Below, piece after piece: positions 1 through 6,558 of a DNA stretch of 6,936 nucleotides (position 1 is its first letter; the number at the start of each line of letters is the position of its first letter). The translations under genes were made by a program, and so were the position numbers. This DNA comes from Candidatus Bathyarchaeota archaeon (GTDB taxonomy: Archaea; Thermoproteota; Bathyarchaeia; Bathyarchaeales; Bathyarchaeaceae). Where the stretch lies: NCBI GenBank assembly GCA_003662715.1, contig QMYO01000084.1, positions 1-6,936 of the forward strand. Reading direction: 5' to 3'. Below the pieces are notes generated by a model that saw nothing but the letters and a program-made list of their open reading frames with translations, ran no database searches and was not told the origin of the DNA.

Positions 1-157
1 CACTGTATCTGAGAGCTGTTATGTATTTCTTGTTTTCATATTCTTTCTTCTGGGCTATTAGTAGTTCTTCTATCAATTCGAGAACATCTTTATCTTCTTT
101 GCTCCAGTTTTGAAGGGAAGAATCCAGCACTTTTTCAATCTCTTCTAATTCTATCAA
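1..157 (-). CDS. Possible IS21-element protein, N-terminal 52 codons only (IstB-like?)
   Basis: An open frame starts at a TTG (157-155) just inside the IS21-type end and leaves the window at its left edge. Its 52 visible residues are Glu/Lys-rich and probably helical, ending ENKKYITALRYS. The segment ELIEELLIAQKKEYENKKY followed by ITALRYS resembles the helical N-terminal part of IstB helper ATPases, where an LLxAE...RENRR-type helix precedes the ATPase domain; the Walker motifs would lie beyond the edge. This is a weak match by eye. IS21 elements normally have istA first after this end, so either istA has been lost, or this is a different protein, or the frame is a relic. No clear ribosome binding site precedes the TTG, and a stop codon lies in frame a few codons upstream. 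Confidence 0.35.
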   Translation of the reverse strand, partial: MIELEEIEKVLDSSLQNWSKEDKDVLELIEELLIAQKKEYENKKYITALRYS

Positions 158-176
158 AGATATTCAAATGTTGCCA

Positions 177-241
177 CTCAATTTTGACCGATGTCCTTGC
201 TCATTTTTGATCGACGTTTTTGCTATTTTATAACCGATGTC
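177..241 (-). repeat. Three 19-bp terminal repeats with 23-bp period (IS21-type transposase sites)
   Basis: On the plus strand the copies start at 177 (ctcaattttgaccgatgtc), 200 (ctcatttttgatcgacgtt) and 223 (ctattttataaccgatgtc). Copies 1 and 2 agree at 15 of 19 positions, and copies 1 and 3 at 14 of 19. The fixed 23-bp spacing puts the sites about two helical turns apart, on one face of the DNA, which suits cooperative transposase binding. The copy nearest the tip (223) is the most divergent in its AT half. Confidence 0.7.
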
Positions 242-259
242 GACACTTTCCTACACTAC

Positions 260-1363
260 CTATTCTTCCCTAACAATACGAATAAACTTGATAACATGAT
301 TTTGCACAGAAAATTCTCGTGCAGTTTTTGAAGCTTCCAAGCATTTCTCAAGAAATATTTCAGGGCAGCGTCCAATCTCTTTTAGTTTAGAAACAATTCC
401 GTCTAGATTTCCTTCATTTACCAATATCGCATTTTTATCATTTAATAAATTGCTTGTAATAGGATTTTGCCAAGCAATTATCAATCTTTTCGCCGCCATG
501 GCTTCTAGCAACGCGTGGGAAACTCCACCCCCATGAATTCCTTTTGAAGGGAGCAAAAATGCTACAATATCCACATTTGGCAGTATAAGCGGAAGATCCT
601 CCGGAAAATAATGTCCTTTAAATACTAGGTTTTGATACGTTTCCCTTTCCTTTCCATAAGATGGACCATATACTACAAACTGAAATTGACTGTCATTACT
701 TAATTTTCTGGATAATTCAACAAAGTAATTGCTACCTCTTTCTTCGACGAATCTTCCCATAAATGCAATTTTTATTGGCTTTCCAAATCTTGGTGGTGCA
801 ATTTTTGAAAGCTGGAAAAAGTTATCTATAGCATTTGGTATTACATTTATTTGCTTTTTTGTAAGATTTTGATAATAATCCTTTGTATCACGGCCATTAG
901 CAATAATTATATCCGCTGTTGCTAGCGCTAACCTTTCCATAAAACCAGCCAACAACACAAAAAGCCTTCTTTTTCTTCTAGAAAGTTCCGATATTAAAAT
1001 TGTACGTAACCACAAAACGAATCTGATTCTTTTCAATCTTCTTAAGATCATTCCAACGATAGCTTCAGGTCCTGAACCAACAGAAACAAGAATATCGCCC
1101 TGTTTTATCTTTGAAATAATTTCTGTAAAAGTTCTTACTATCCAACTTACGTAATTTGACGCTTCTACTGGGTACCATTTTATATTGTTGCACCTTGAGA
1201 AATCCTGATCTATACATTCATCCCTGTTCTCCACTGATTTTTTTAAGAAATAAACGCAAATTTTATCAAATTTGCTATATACACCTTTCAAAAAGTATTT
1301 CAACCATCGTTCCCTTCCACCATGCCATCTTTTTAGTTCTGAATAAATGACTATGTGTAACAC
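260..1363 (-). CDS. GT4-like glycosyltransferase, last gene of the cluster
   Basis: This 367-residue protein has the two-domain (GT-B) layout and length of family-4 glycosyltransferases and lacks a signal peptide, so it should act at the cytoplasmic face, adding a sugar to a lipid-linked glycan. Visible marks are an N-terminal strand HIVIYSEL with a glycine-containing loop (WHGGRERW, 13-20), a GSGPEA loop near 96-101, VIPNAID at 174-180 at the domain hinge, IAFMGRFVEERG at 199-210 opening the nucleotide-binding domain, and GGGVSHALLEAMA at 278-290. In that last motif Glu287 is present but the first Glu of the usual E-x7-E pair is replaced by Gly279. The start is GTG at 1363 with AGGAG eight bases upstream, inside the end of the preceding gene; the two genes overlap by 13 bases, suggesting coupled translation. 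The donor and acceptor sugars cannot be read from the sequence. Confidence 0.9.
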   Translation of the reverse strand: MLHIVIYSELKRWHGGRERWLKYFLKGVYSKFDKICVYFLKKSVENRDECIDQDFSRCNNIKWYPVEASNYVSWIVRTFTEIISKIKQGDILVSVGSGPEAIVGMILRRLKRIRFVLWLRTILISELSRRKRRLFVLLAGFMERLALATADIIIANGRDTKDYYQNLTKKQINVIPNAIDNFFQLSKIAPPRFGKPIKIAFMGRFVEERGSNYFVELSRKLSNDSQFQFVVYGPSYGKERETYQNLVFKGHYFPEDLPLILPNVDIVAFLLPSKGIHGGGVSHALLEAMAAKRLIIAWQNPITSNLLNDKNAILVNEGNLDGIVSKLKEIGRCPEIFLEKCLEASKTAREFSVQNHVIKFIRIVREE

Positions 1364-2616
1364 ACTCTTCTCTCCTCTCGAGCAATTTTCAACAATAAAA
1401 TCATTGCCATTAAAAATCGGCTACTTATTATGTCAGGAATAAACATGCTTCCTACCAACAAAGTTGTGAAGCTGTAGAGGATAGCATTTAGTTGGGGCCT
1501 TCCCTTCCAAAGAGAAAACCACAAATTTGCAAAAATTATTATCAAAAATACCGTTCCGGGTATTCCTATTTGAAGCAAACTTTGAACAATAATATTGTGG
1601 GGAATAGCAAAACCAAATGCTTCCTTGAAAGCTTCTGTTCCTAACCCCACACCAAATAATGGATTTTTAAGTATAATTGAGAAAGCTTTTTCCATAGAAG
1701 ATAATCGCCCGGCAGGATCTAGAATATCCCCACTTCGCAAGTTTGTGAGAATTAATAAACCAATCCCACCAGTTAATACGACTACCCCTAATGTTTTTAT
1801 TAGCTTCAATCCTTTCGCCCTTTTTGCAGAATCCAAAATACCCAAAAACATTATACTCAATACAAAAGAAAACATTCCAGTTCTAGCCGTGGTTAATATT
1901 GAAGCTAATAAAAGTATGCAGGCAATTATTCTGCGCTTTTTCATAAAGAAAGCAATCATGGAAGCAGTGCTAAAGAATAGTGAAAGAAAACTATAGTCGG
2001 AAAATATTACACCAAAACCTATCCTACCCGCCATAATGTCCAGCTTTCCCAAAGCCACGCCCTGCATTAAAAACAAGAAAATCTGTATAAGCAAAGGCAA
2101 CAGAAGACTCAACGCACTTACAACGTACAAATCCATTAAAATCAGCAAGGTAGAGGTGAAACTTCTGACTATATTCTTAATGCTAATGAAATAGCAAAAC
2201 AACAGAGGGAAGAAGTTAATAGCGTCTTTTAATGCATTATAAAAATCATATGAATGAAGTACTTCGATTATGAGCCAAATAAAAAAGAGAAAAGAAACCT
2301 TTATTGGCAACTTCTCAAACTTTCTACTCGAAAGTAAAAATGTAAGTAGTGAAAGTACAAAATAAACGTTATACCAGGAAACAGGAACATCCCCATAATC
2401 GCCACCAAATACATTTCTAAAAGAAGTAGGAACAGAAAGAATTAAAAGTGAAATTAATATCAAAAAACTACTCTTAAATTTGTGAATTTTCCTTAATAAT
2501 AAAATCAAAATAAATTGCATAGCAAATATCGTAACTAAAATCACAAGATTGAAATCATTAAAAAACATCAAGTATAAAACATTGATAATTGTGTTAATTG
2601 TAAAGATTAGAAACAA
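1351..2616 (-). CDS. Wzy/O-antigen ligase-like polytopic membrane protein
   Basis: This 421-residue, very hydrophobic protein has about 11-13 probable membrane spans (for example 22-41, 49-64, 82-96, 107-121, 153-183, 210-225, 247-262, 273-291, 346-366). Its C-terminal half carries the pattern of the O-antigen ligase/polymerase (PF04932) superfamily: LTTARTGMFSFVLSI at 241-255, a loop with KNPLFGVGLGTEAF at 317-330, and IPHNIIVQSLLQIGIPG at 338-354, where the HN and GI-G residues are the conserved part. Such proteins join undecaprenyl-pyrophosphate-linked repeat units outside the cytoplasmic membrane (polymerase, Wzy) or transfer them to an acceptor (ligase, WaaL). Position inside a glycosyltransferase cluster favours Wzy, but sequence alone does not separate the two. 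The start is TTG at 2616 with an excellent ribosome binding site. The gene overlaps its upstream neighbour by 10 bases and its downstream neighbour by 13. Confidence 0.85.
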   Translation of the reverse strand: MFLIFTINTIINVLYLMFFNDFNLVILVTIFAMQFILILLLRKIHKFKSSFLILISLLILSVPTSFRNVFGGDYGDVPVSWYNVYFVLSLLTFLLSSRKFEKLPIKVSFLFFIWLIIEVLHSYDFYNALKDAINFFPLLFCYFISIKNIVRSFTSTLLILMDLYVVSALSLLLPLLIQIFLFLMQGVALGKLDIMAGRIGFGVIFSDYSFLSLFFSTASMIAFFMKKRRIIACILLLASILTTARTGMFSFVLSIMFLGILDSAKRAKGLKLIKTLGVVVLTGGIGLLILTNLRSGDILDPAGRLSSMEKAFSIILKNPLFGVGLGTEAFKEAFGFAIPHNIIVQSLLQIGIPGTVFLIIIFANLWFSLWKGRPQLNAILYSFTTLLVGSMFIPDIISSRFLMAMILLLKIAREERRVCYT

Positions 2617-3695
2617 CTATCTCCTCCTCCCTTTTGACACACTAACATTTCATAAATCTGTTTCAGCTTTTCAACATAATCACCTAAAGAAAAATTACCT
2701 AGCGTTTTCAGCCGAGTGTTATAAAATTCTTCAAAAATCTCACCGTAATTTACGAGCAAATCTTTGATTCTTCCTGAAGCCAAGTTAACATCCCATGGAA
2801 CGATAAATCCTGTTTTATTGCACTCGATTATCTTAGTAACACCCTTCCACGGTGTAACTATCGGTATGCAATAATTTGCTATAGCTTCAATTATTACAAG
2901 CCCAAAACCTTCATATTCACTAGGAAGAAATAAAAACTTACTTTTCATCATCCAATTCTCCGCATCTTTTCTGTAACCGAGGAACTCTACACTATTTCTG
3001 TATCTTTCTTTTAACTCATCTTTTAACGGCCCCGTACCAATAATTATCCCTTTTACGTTTAACCGCTTACATACCTCGCAGAATATTTCTGGATGCTTCT
3101 TCGGAACTAATCTACCAACGAAAATTAAATCGACGTTCTTCTTCCTTATAGCTTCTTTCCGTGAAATAAACGTTACTTTCCCAAGGTAAGGGTTCAGAAG
3201 AACAAACGTTTTATTCCTAATCAATTTTGAAAACCACATACCATTTAAAATATGATCAGACACTGCAAGAATTTTACTAGGAAGTGATAATACAAAAAAT
3301 CCTACAAGAGATTTAAGATTTATCCTTTCCATAAACGGATACGCGTCGTGAATATGTGCAATGTGAATTGGCCTATTCTTTAAAATAAGAAACCTTGCTA
3401 GTATTGTTGCTAAAGTTGCTCTATAATCATGGGAATGCACAACATCTGGTCTAAAAGTTATAATGGCCTTTTTTATGATCTTCACAAAATGCAAAAGTTT
3501 TCTTTCAGATGTAAAAACTTCTACCCCTTCCTCCTTGAACATTTTCTCCAACGAATGTTCGGCGCTATTGCTACCATTAAAGCAGGCAACTCCAATGCTT
3601 ACCCCAAAGTTGCTCTTCATCATTCTAGAGATTTTTAAAACTATCTTTTCAGCACCAGACAAATAATCTGACCATAGAACGTGAAGAACTTTCAC
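2607..3695 (-). CDS. GT4-family glycosyltransferase
   Basis: The preferred 362-residue product is a full-length GT-B, family-4 glycosyltransferase. It opens with the donor/acceptor cleft pattern MKVLHVLWSDYLSGAEK, shows PDVVHSHDYRATL around 83-95, then the hinge and second domain from VDLIFVGRLVPKKHP (188-202) and the full E-x7-E motif EYEGFGLVIIEA with Glu262 and Glu270, the residues that bind the nucleotide-sugar donor. It should work in the cytoplasm or loosely at the inner membrane on a lipid-linked acceptor; the sugar is not predictable. A start at GTG 3695 is chosen over the longer frame from GTG 3704 because GAGGTG at 3707-3702 is six bases from the former but overlaps the latter. The gene lies 50 bases downstream of the dead IS3 element and overlaps the membrane protein gene by 10 bases. 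Confidence 0.92.
   Translation of the reverse strand: MKVLHVLWSDYLSGAEKIVLKISRMMKSNFGVSIGVACFNGSNSAEHSLEKMFKEEGVEVFTSERKLLHFVKIIKKAIITFRPDVVHSHDYRATLATILARFLILKNRPIHIAHIHDAYPFMERINLKSLVGFFVLSLPSKILAVSDHILNGMWFSKLIRNKTFVLLNPYLGKVTFISRKEAIRKKNVDLIFVGRLVPKKHPEIFCEVCKRLNVKGIIIGTGPLKDELKERYRNSVEFLGYRKDAENWMMKSKFLFLPSEYEGFGLVIIEAIANYCIPIVTPWKGVTKIIECNKTGFIVPWDVNLASGRIKDLLVNYGEIFEEFYNTRLKTLGNFSLGDYVEKLKQIYEMLVCQKGGGDSCF
2617..2630 (-). promoter_or_regulatory. Strong Shine-Dalgarno deciding the TTG start of the Wzy-like gene
   Basis: The minus strand reads GGAGGAGGAGATAG immediately before TTG at 2616-2614. GGAGG at 2627-2623 leaves a six-base spacer. The same bases encode Gly-Gly-Gly-Asp at the C-terminus of the upstream glycosyltransferase, so the site sits inside a coding region and couples the two genes. 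Confidence 0.75.
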
Positions 3696-3701
3696 CTTAT
3701 T

Positions 3702-3707
3702 CACCTC
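3702..3707 (-). promoter_or_regulatory. Shine-Dalgarno GAGGTG setting the GTG start at 3695
   Basis: The minus strand reads GAGGTG, then six bases (AATAAG), then GTG at 3695-3693. The alternative GTG at 3704 forms part of this site and has only AT-rich sequence before it, so the shorter product is preferred. Confidence 0.65.
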
Positions 3708-3745
3708 ATTAATTTAAAACAATAAATTCCAATAGTAACCAGGAT

Positions 3746-4088
3746 TAAGATACTCCCCAATTCTTGGACAACAAAACGGCGTATTTTTATTCACGACGCT
3801 CTTTCAATCACCTCACCATAGTAAACCTCATTCGGTGTTTTGTATCCCAAGGATTAGTATGGTCTTTCACTGTTGTAATACTTGACGTCTTCTTTCTTCC
3901 AGACTCTAGCCTGCTATGGATGAATCTCATATTTCTGATGCTATTTGTGATATAGTTTTGTCATCTTTGATAGTTTCCAGGGCTACCTCTACTTTGAATT
4001 TTGATGAGTATTTCCTGTTCCTGCCCATTTACTATGCCTCTTTTCTCTATGAATATTACCATCTGTCAAGTCGTTGAAAAGCATCTCA
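3746..4088 (-). mobile_element. Dead IS3-family element with a large internal deletion (343 bp)
   Basis: The two ends form imperfect inverted repeats. Read inward they are TGAGATGCTTTTCAA (from 4088, minus strand) and TAAGATACTCCCCAA (from 3746, plus strand), matching at 10 of 15 positions with every difference a transition, followed by related cgaCTTGACAg and ttCTTGGACAa. A TG tip survives at one end and has become TA at the other. Between them lie the first codons of orfA and the last codons of orfB only; intact IS3 elements are about 1.2-1.5 kb, so most of the transposase is gone. No clear 3-5 bp target duplication is visible (GAT before 3746, CAT after 4088). Confidence 0.75.
3791..4028 (-). 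pseudogene. IS3-family transposase remnant: orfA start joined to orfB end
   Basis: From ATG at 4028, preceded by an AAAGAGG-like ribosome binding site, the frame reads MGRNRKYSSKFKVEVALE then TIKDDKTISQIASE, the helix-turn-helix N-terminus typical of IS3 OrfA (helix-turn-helix 'SxxFKxEVALE' type). One extra base near 3932 shifts the frame. Reading on gives YEIHP, a stop codon, then QARVWKKE, still OrfA-like. This runs directly into DVKYYNSERPY, a stop in place of the usual Gln, and SLGYKTPNEVYYGEVIERAS with a natural stop at 3793-3791, which is the C-terminal signature of OrfB integrases (YNxxRPHQSLGYKTP). The DDE catalytic core is wholly absent. A frameshift, two internal stops and the deletion leave no functional transposase. 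Confidence 0.88.
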
Positions 4089-4284
4089 CATTTTTTAAGG
4101 ATTAGTACGATTCTTACTTATCTTGACTTACCGCAAAGACCACATACTCCCGATGTTACCTATATAATATCGTTTTGCTCTCCTAGCCTTTTCAAAATAT
4201 TACTTTATTTTGAATTGCTAAGATACATTTTCAGTTCAACTTTCCAATATCATGAATATTATCACCTATCCTACTTTTGGGTAT
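4089..4284. other. AT-rich spacer with no recognisable gene
   Basis: This stretch lies between the stop codon of the glycosyltransferase at 4285 and the tip of the dead IS3 element. It is very AT-rich (14 of 60 G+C at 4201-4260) and has stop codons in all minus-strand frames; the longest uninterrupted run there is only about 20 codons. There is no hairpin followed by a T-run on either strand, and no protein similarity that I can recognise. It may be decayed coding or insertion-sequence DNA. Confidence 0.5.
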
Positions 4285-5355
4285 TCATTTATTTAACAAA
4301 CCTGACAAAATTTCATTCTGCATTTTTTCAACATAAGATTTATAGTAAAAAACCTTTAGGAAGAAATCTCTGGTATTCTTACTATAGGATCTGATGTTCG
4401 TCTTTATCTCCAGTAACTTCTCAACTAATCCTTCATAGCTTACTTTTCCTAAGGAAACTATTTGACCAGTTTTACCAGACTCTACAAATTCCGGGAAACT
4501 TCCGATATTACTTGCAATAACAGGTGTTCCAAACATATAAGCTTTGGGAAGGACTCTACTTTGAGTGGATCTTCGATAGATGTTCCAAACGCAAAATCCT
4601 CTTTCATACGCTTGATTTATTTCTGAATTTGTAAGAGGCCTTCCATGGGAAACTTTTAGAACCCTATCTTTCACCATTCTCTGCAGAGTTTTGTCTTTCT
4701 TCAAGAGTTTGCTTAAGTTGGTCCTAGTGGCTATTTCGTACTTCATTTCTACACCTTGCTTATACATATATTTTATCAGATTTATATACAAATCAAATGC
4801 ATGACCTTTCACCGCATGACCTATATAAGAAAAGTATTCTTTCTTCAAGAAGTCAATTTTTCCACTTGCTTCATCTTCAAAAAGAAGGGGTATTACTATT
4901 ACATTCTTGTTATACTGCATATCCCTTCTCATGTAGAGATTTAAGGCATAGTCTGAAGGCACAATAACAAGATTTGAAAATTTCAGTGTTTTCACAGAAA
5001 AATGATGAGCAACGGCTGCTTTTAAAGCTTGCTTTACCCCCTCTTTCAAATATTGTTTAAAACCTTCCCATGGTTCGTGGTAAAGGTAAATAATCTTCGT
5101 TTTTCTTTTTTTCAGTTCCTTGCAAATAATATGATTGGTTATTGAAACATTAGCTAGAAAAATGGCATTAATGTTTTCTTGAAGCGACTGCGGATACCAT
5201 TTAATAGGAAATTCACAATCAGATATTATTGGTCTGTATCTTTCGTCCAACCATAATAGTACATTCCATCCTATTTTCTCGAACAGCTTTGCGTAAGCTA
5301 TAATATGCGATAGGTGACCTGGCGAAAATTTGAGAGATGACATTACTATTCTCAA
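4285..5355 (-). CDS. Divergent GT-B glycosyltransferase
   Basis: The preferred product has 356 residues starting (M)RIVMSSLKFSPGHLSH, a first strand followed by a glycine-histidine loop as in family-4 and related GT-B enzymes that see the acceptor. YLYHEPWEGFKQYL, around 90-103, resembles the loop before the acceptor site. The second domain holds EYFSYIGHAVKGH (173-185) and WNIYRRSTQSRVLPKAY then MFGTPVIASNIGSFPEFV around 256-291. This corresponds to the donor-binding E-x7-E segment, but the expected second Glu is Lys271 and the motif takes the 'STQSxVLP' form. It presumably adds one sugar to the lipid-linked unit. The frame extends to a TTG at 5412, but that has no ribosome binding site; TTG at 5355 has AGGAG ten bases upstream, and ATG at 5343 is a second option. 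It follows the upstream gene after 87 bases. Confidence 0.82.
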   Translation of the reverse strand: MRIVMSSLKFSPGHLSHIIAYAKLFEKIGWNVLLWLDERYRPIISDCEFPIKWYPQSLQENINAIFLANVSITNHIICKELKKRKTKIIYLYHEPWEGFKQYLKEGVKQALKAAVAHHFSVKTLKFSNLVIVPSDYALNLYMRRDMQYNKNVIVIPLLFEDEASGKIDFLKKEYFSYIGHAVKGHAFDLYINLIKYMYKQGVEMKYEIATRTNLSKLLKKDKTLQRMVKDRVLKVSHGRPLTNSEINQAYERGFCVWNIYRRSTQSRVLPKAYMFGTPVIASNIGSFPEFVESGKTGQIVSLGKVSYEGLVEKLLEIKTNIRSYSKNTRDFFLKVFYYKSYVEKMQNEILSGLLNK

Positions 5356-5365
5356 TTTTGACCAA

Positions 5366-5370
5366 CTCCT
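5366..5370 (-). promoter_or_regulatory. Shine-Dalgarno AGGAG supporting the TTG start at 5355
   Basis: The minus strand reads AGGAG, ten bases, then TTG at 5355-5353. The spacing is at the long end of normal. The next upstream candidate start (TTG 5412) is preceded only by A/T-rich sequence, so this site argues for the shorter N-terminus. Confidence 0.5.
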
Positions 5371-5442
5371 GTAGTTTTCTGCTAGTACAAGCCTAACCTT
5401 AAGAATATGCAAAATATAATAAAAATAACCCTCATTGATTGG

Positions 5443-6558
5443 TTATCCCTTGTAGAGCGCTACATAGCTTTCTATAAAGCTTTCATAAGATAATTCAAGA
5501 TTTTCATTTTTATCTGGATTTTGCAGTAACTCAAGCACACCTTTTACAAGATCGCTATTTCGGCGATAGGTTCTATTTGTTAGCTCTTTTACACACCCTA
5601 CATCCGTACTTACAATAGGCACTTTTTGATTCATCGCTTCTAACACTGCTAAAGGCATCCCCTCTTCATCAGAAGTTAAAAGAAATACGTCGAAATCTGC
5701 CATAAGCTTTACCACATCTTTTCTGAACGGTAAGAAGAAAACCTTTGTTTTCATCCATGGGTTCATGTTTAGAAACTTTGTTACTCTCTTTCCACAGCTG
5801 TCCTCCACAATACTACCACCTATCCAAACAAAAATAACATCAGTCCTTTTTTTCAAAATCTCTTTTGCTATCTCAAGAAATCTAATTGGATTCTTTGGTG
5901 GATCAAGTCTTGCTACATTTCCCACTATTTTAACATTTTTCGGAATATTCAACTCCTTTCTCAACAATCCTGCGGGTACTGGAGAAGTAGGAATTATGGC
6001 GTTTGGGATTATAACGTATTGGTTTTTCTTCCCTATTTTCCACTTTCTAGCTTTTTCCTGTTCTCTTTCGCAGAGAAAAACAAGGTTATCACAGTACTTT
6101 GAAGCGATTCTTTCAGAAAGAATAAGCAACTTCCTTTTAATGCCCCTGTATTGCTCAATTCCCCAAAAACCATGGTAAGTGTGTATAACTTTCTTAATTC
6201 CACACTTTCTCGCGGCAACTCTTCCTAAAATTCCCGCTTTTGAAGAGTGCGTGTGGACCACATCGTACTTTCTTTTTTTGATAAGGCTCTTGATTTCCCA
6301 ATATGCTTTAAAATCATACAAAGGAGATATTTCTCTAACAAGATGCTTTATTATGGAAACCTTTACATCTATTTTCTTAAGTTCTAGAACTAACATCCCA
6401 TTATCTGTACCACACGCTACCTCTACTTCGAATTCATCAGGATAATATTTCTTCAAACCATAAACTATTGAATAAAGAACCTTTTGACCTCCTGCCCAGT
6501 CTGAGCGCGTAATCAACTGAAGAATTCGCTTCAACTCTATTTCGCCCCTCTCTTCCAT
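5443..6558 (-). CDS. GT4-family glycosyltransferase following the sugar transferase
   Basis: This 371-residue protein is a typical GT-B, family-4 enzyme. ILQLITRSDWAGGQK at 12-26 forms the N-terminal cleft. YDVVHTHSSKAGILGRVAARK (98-118) and HTYHGFWG (126-133) are the pattern common in glycosyltransferases of polysaccharide clusters. VGNVARLDPPKNPIRFLE (212-229) opens the donor domain, and DEEGMPLAVLEAM contains the full E-x7-E pair Glu299/Glu307. Being next to the initiating transferase it may add the second sugar, but this is only positional inference. The start shown is ATG 6558 with GGAGG at 6570-6566, seven bases away; it overlaps the upstream gene by 22 bases. A second start, TTG at 6534, would sit two bases after the upstream stop with GAGGGG before it, and would begin (M)KRILQLITR, as homologues often do; both are plausible. 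Confidence 0.93.
   Translation of the reverse strand: MEERGEIELKRILQLITRSDWAGGQKVLYSIVYGLKKYYPDEFEVEVACGTDNGMLVLELKKIDVKVSIIKHLVREISPLYDFKAYWEIKSLIKKRKYDVVHTHSSKAGILGRVAARKCGIKKVIHTYHGFWGIEQYRGIKRKLLILSERIASKYCDNLVFLCEREQEKARKWKIGKKNQYVIIPNAIIPTSPVPAGLLRKELNIPKNVKIVGNVARLDPPKNPIRFLEIAKEILKKRTDVIFVWIGGSIVEDSCGKRVTKFLNMNPWMKTKVFFLPFRKDVVKLMADFDVFLLTSDEEGMPLAVLEAMNQKVPIVSTDVGCVKELTNRTYRRNSDLVKGVLELLQNPDKNENLELSYESFIESYVALYKG

Larger units (their letters stand above)
1..245 (-). mobile_element. End of an IS21-family insertion sequence (partial, continues past left edge)
   Basis: Read on the minus strand, the stretch begins TGTCGACATCGG at 245 and carries three related units of the type GACATCGGTCAAAATTGAG, spaced exactly 23 bp apart. 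Multiple short terminal repeats next to a TG...CA tip are typical of IS21-family ends, where the IstA transposase binds. The interior of the element should lie to the left, because an intact glycosyltransferase gene lies immediately to the right (stop codon at 262-260, 14 bases from the tip) and a short open frame runs leftward from 157. The other end and any target duplication are outside the window. The family assignment rests on the repeat pattern alone. Confidence 0.6.

Noticed and set aside
177..241. CRISPR array
   Set aside because: There are only three divergent repeats with a 23-bp period, leaving four-base gaps rather than spacers; an insertion-sequence end explains them better.
1156..1996. 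Plus-strand open frames opposite the glycosyltransferase and Wzy-like genes
   Set aside because: They lie antisense to well-supported genes, have no ribosome binding site or recognisable domain, and have low-complexity sequences typical of antisense shadows.
3743..4091. Target-site duplication around the IS3 relic
   Set aside because: The flanking triplets are GAT and CAT; one mismatch in three bases is not evidence, and the ends have decayed.
4094..4190. Short minus-strand run with residues like KRYYIGNIGSMW as a transposase or glycosyltransferase fragment
   Set aside because: It is only about 20 codons between stop codons, and I cannot match it to a family with any confidence.
4166..4195. 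Minus-strand promoter TTGAAA-18-GATATT in the spacer
   Set aside because: The -10 box is poor and the region is so AT-rich that such matches are expected by chance; no further support is visible.
4241..4262. Terminator after the glycosyltransferase at 4285
   Set aside because: AATAT-CATGA-ATATT can form only a five-base-pair A/T stem and is not followed by a T-run, so it would not terminate well.
4074..4394. Plus-strand 106-codon frame spanning the spacer and the end of a glycosyltransferase
   Set aside because: It overlaps the C-terminus of a convincing minus-strand gene, begins within the IS3 relic end, and shows no family features.
6033..6218. Minus-strand 61-codon frame inside the glycosyltransferase at 5443-6558
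   Set aside because: It is an out-of-frame shadow in a gene with strong family motifs in the other frame.
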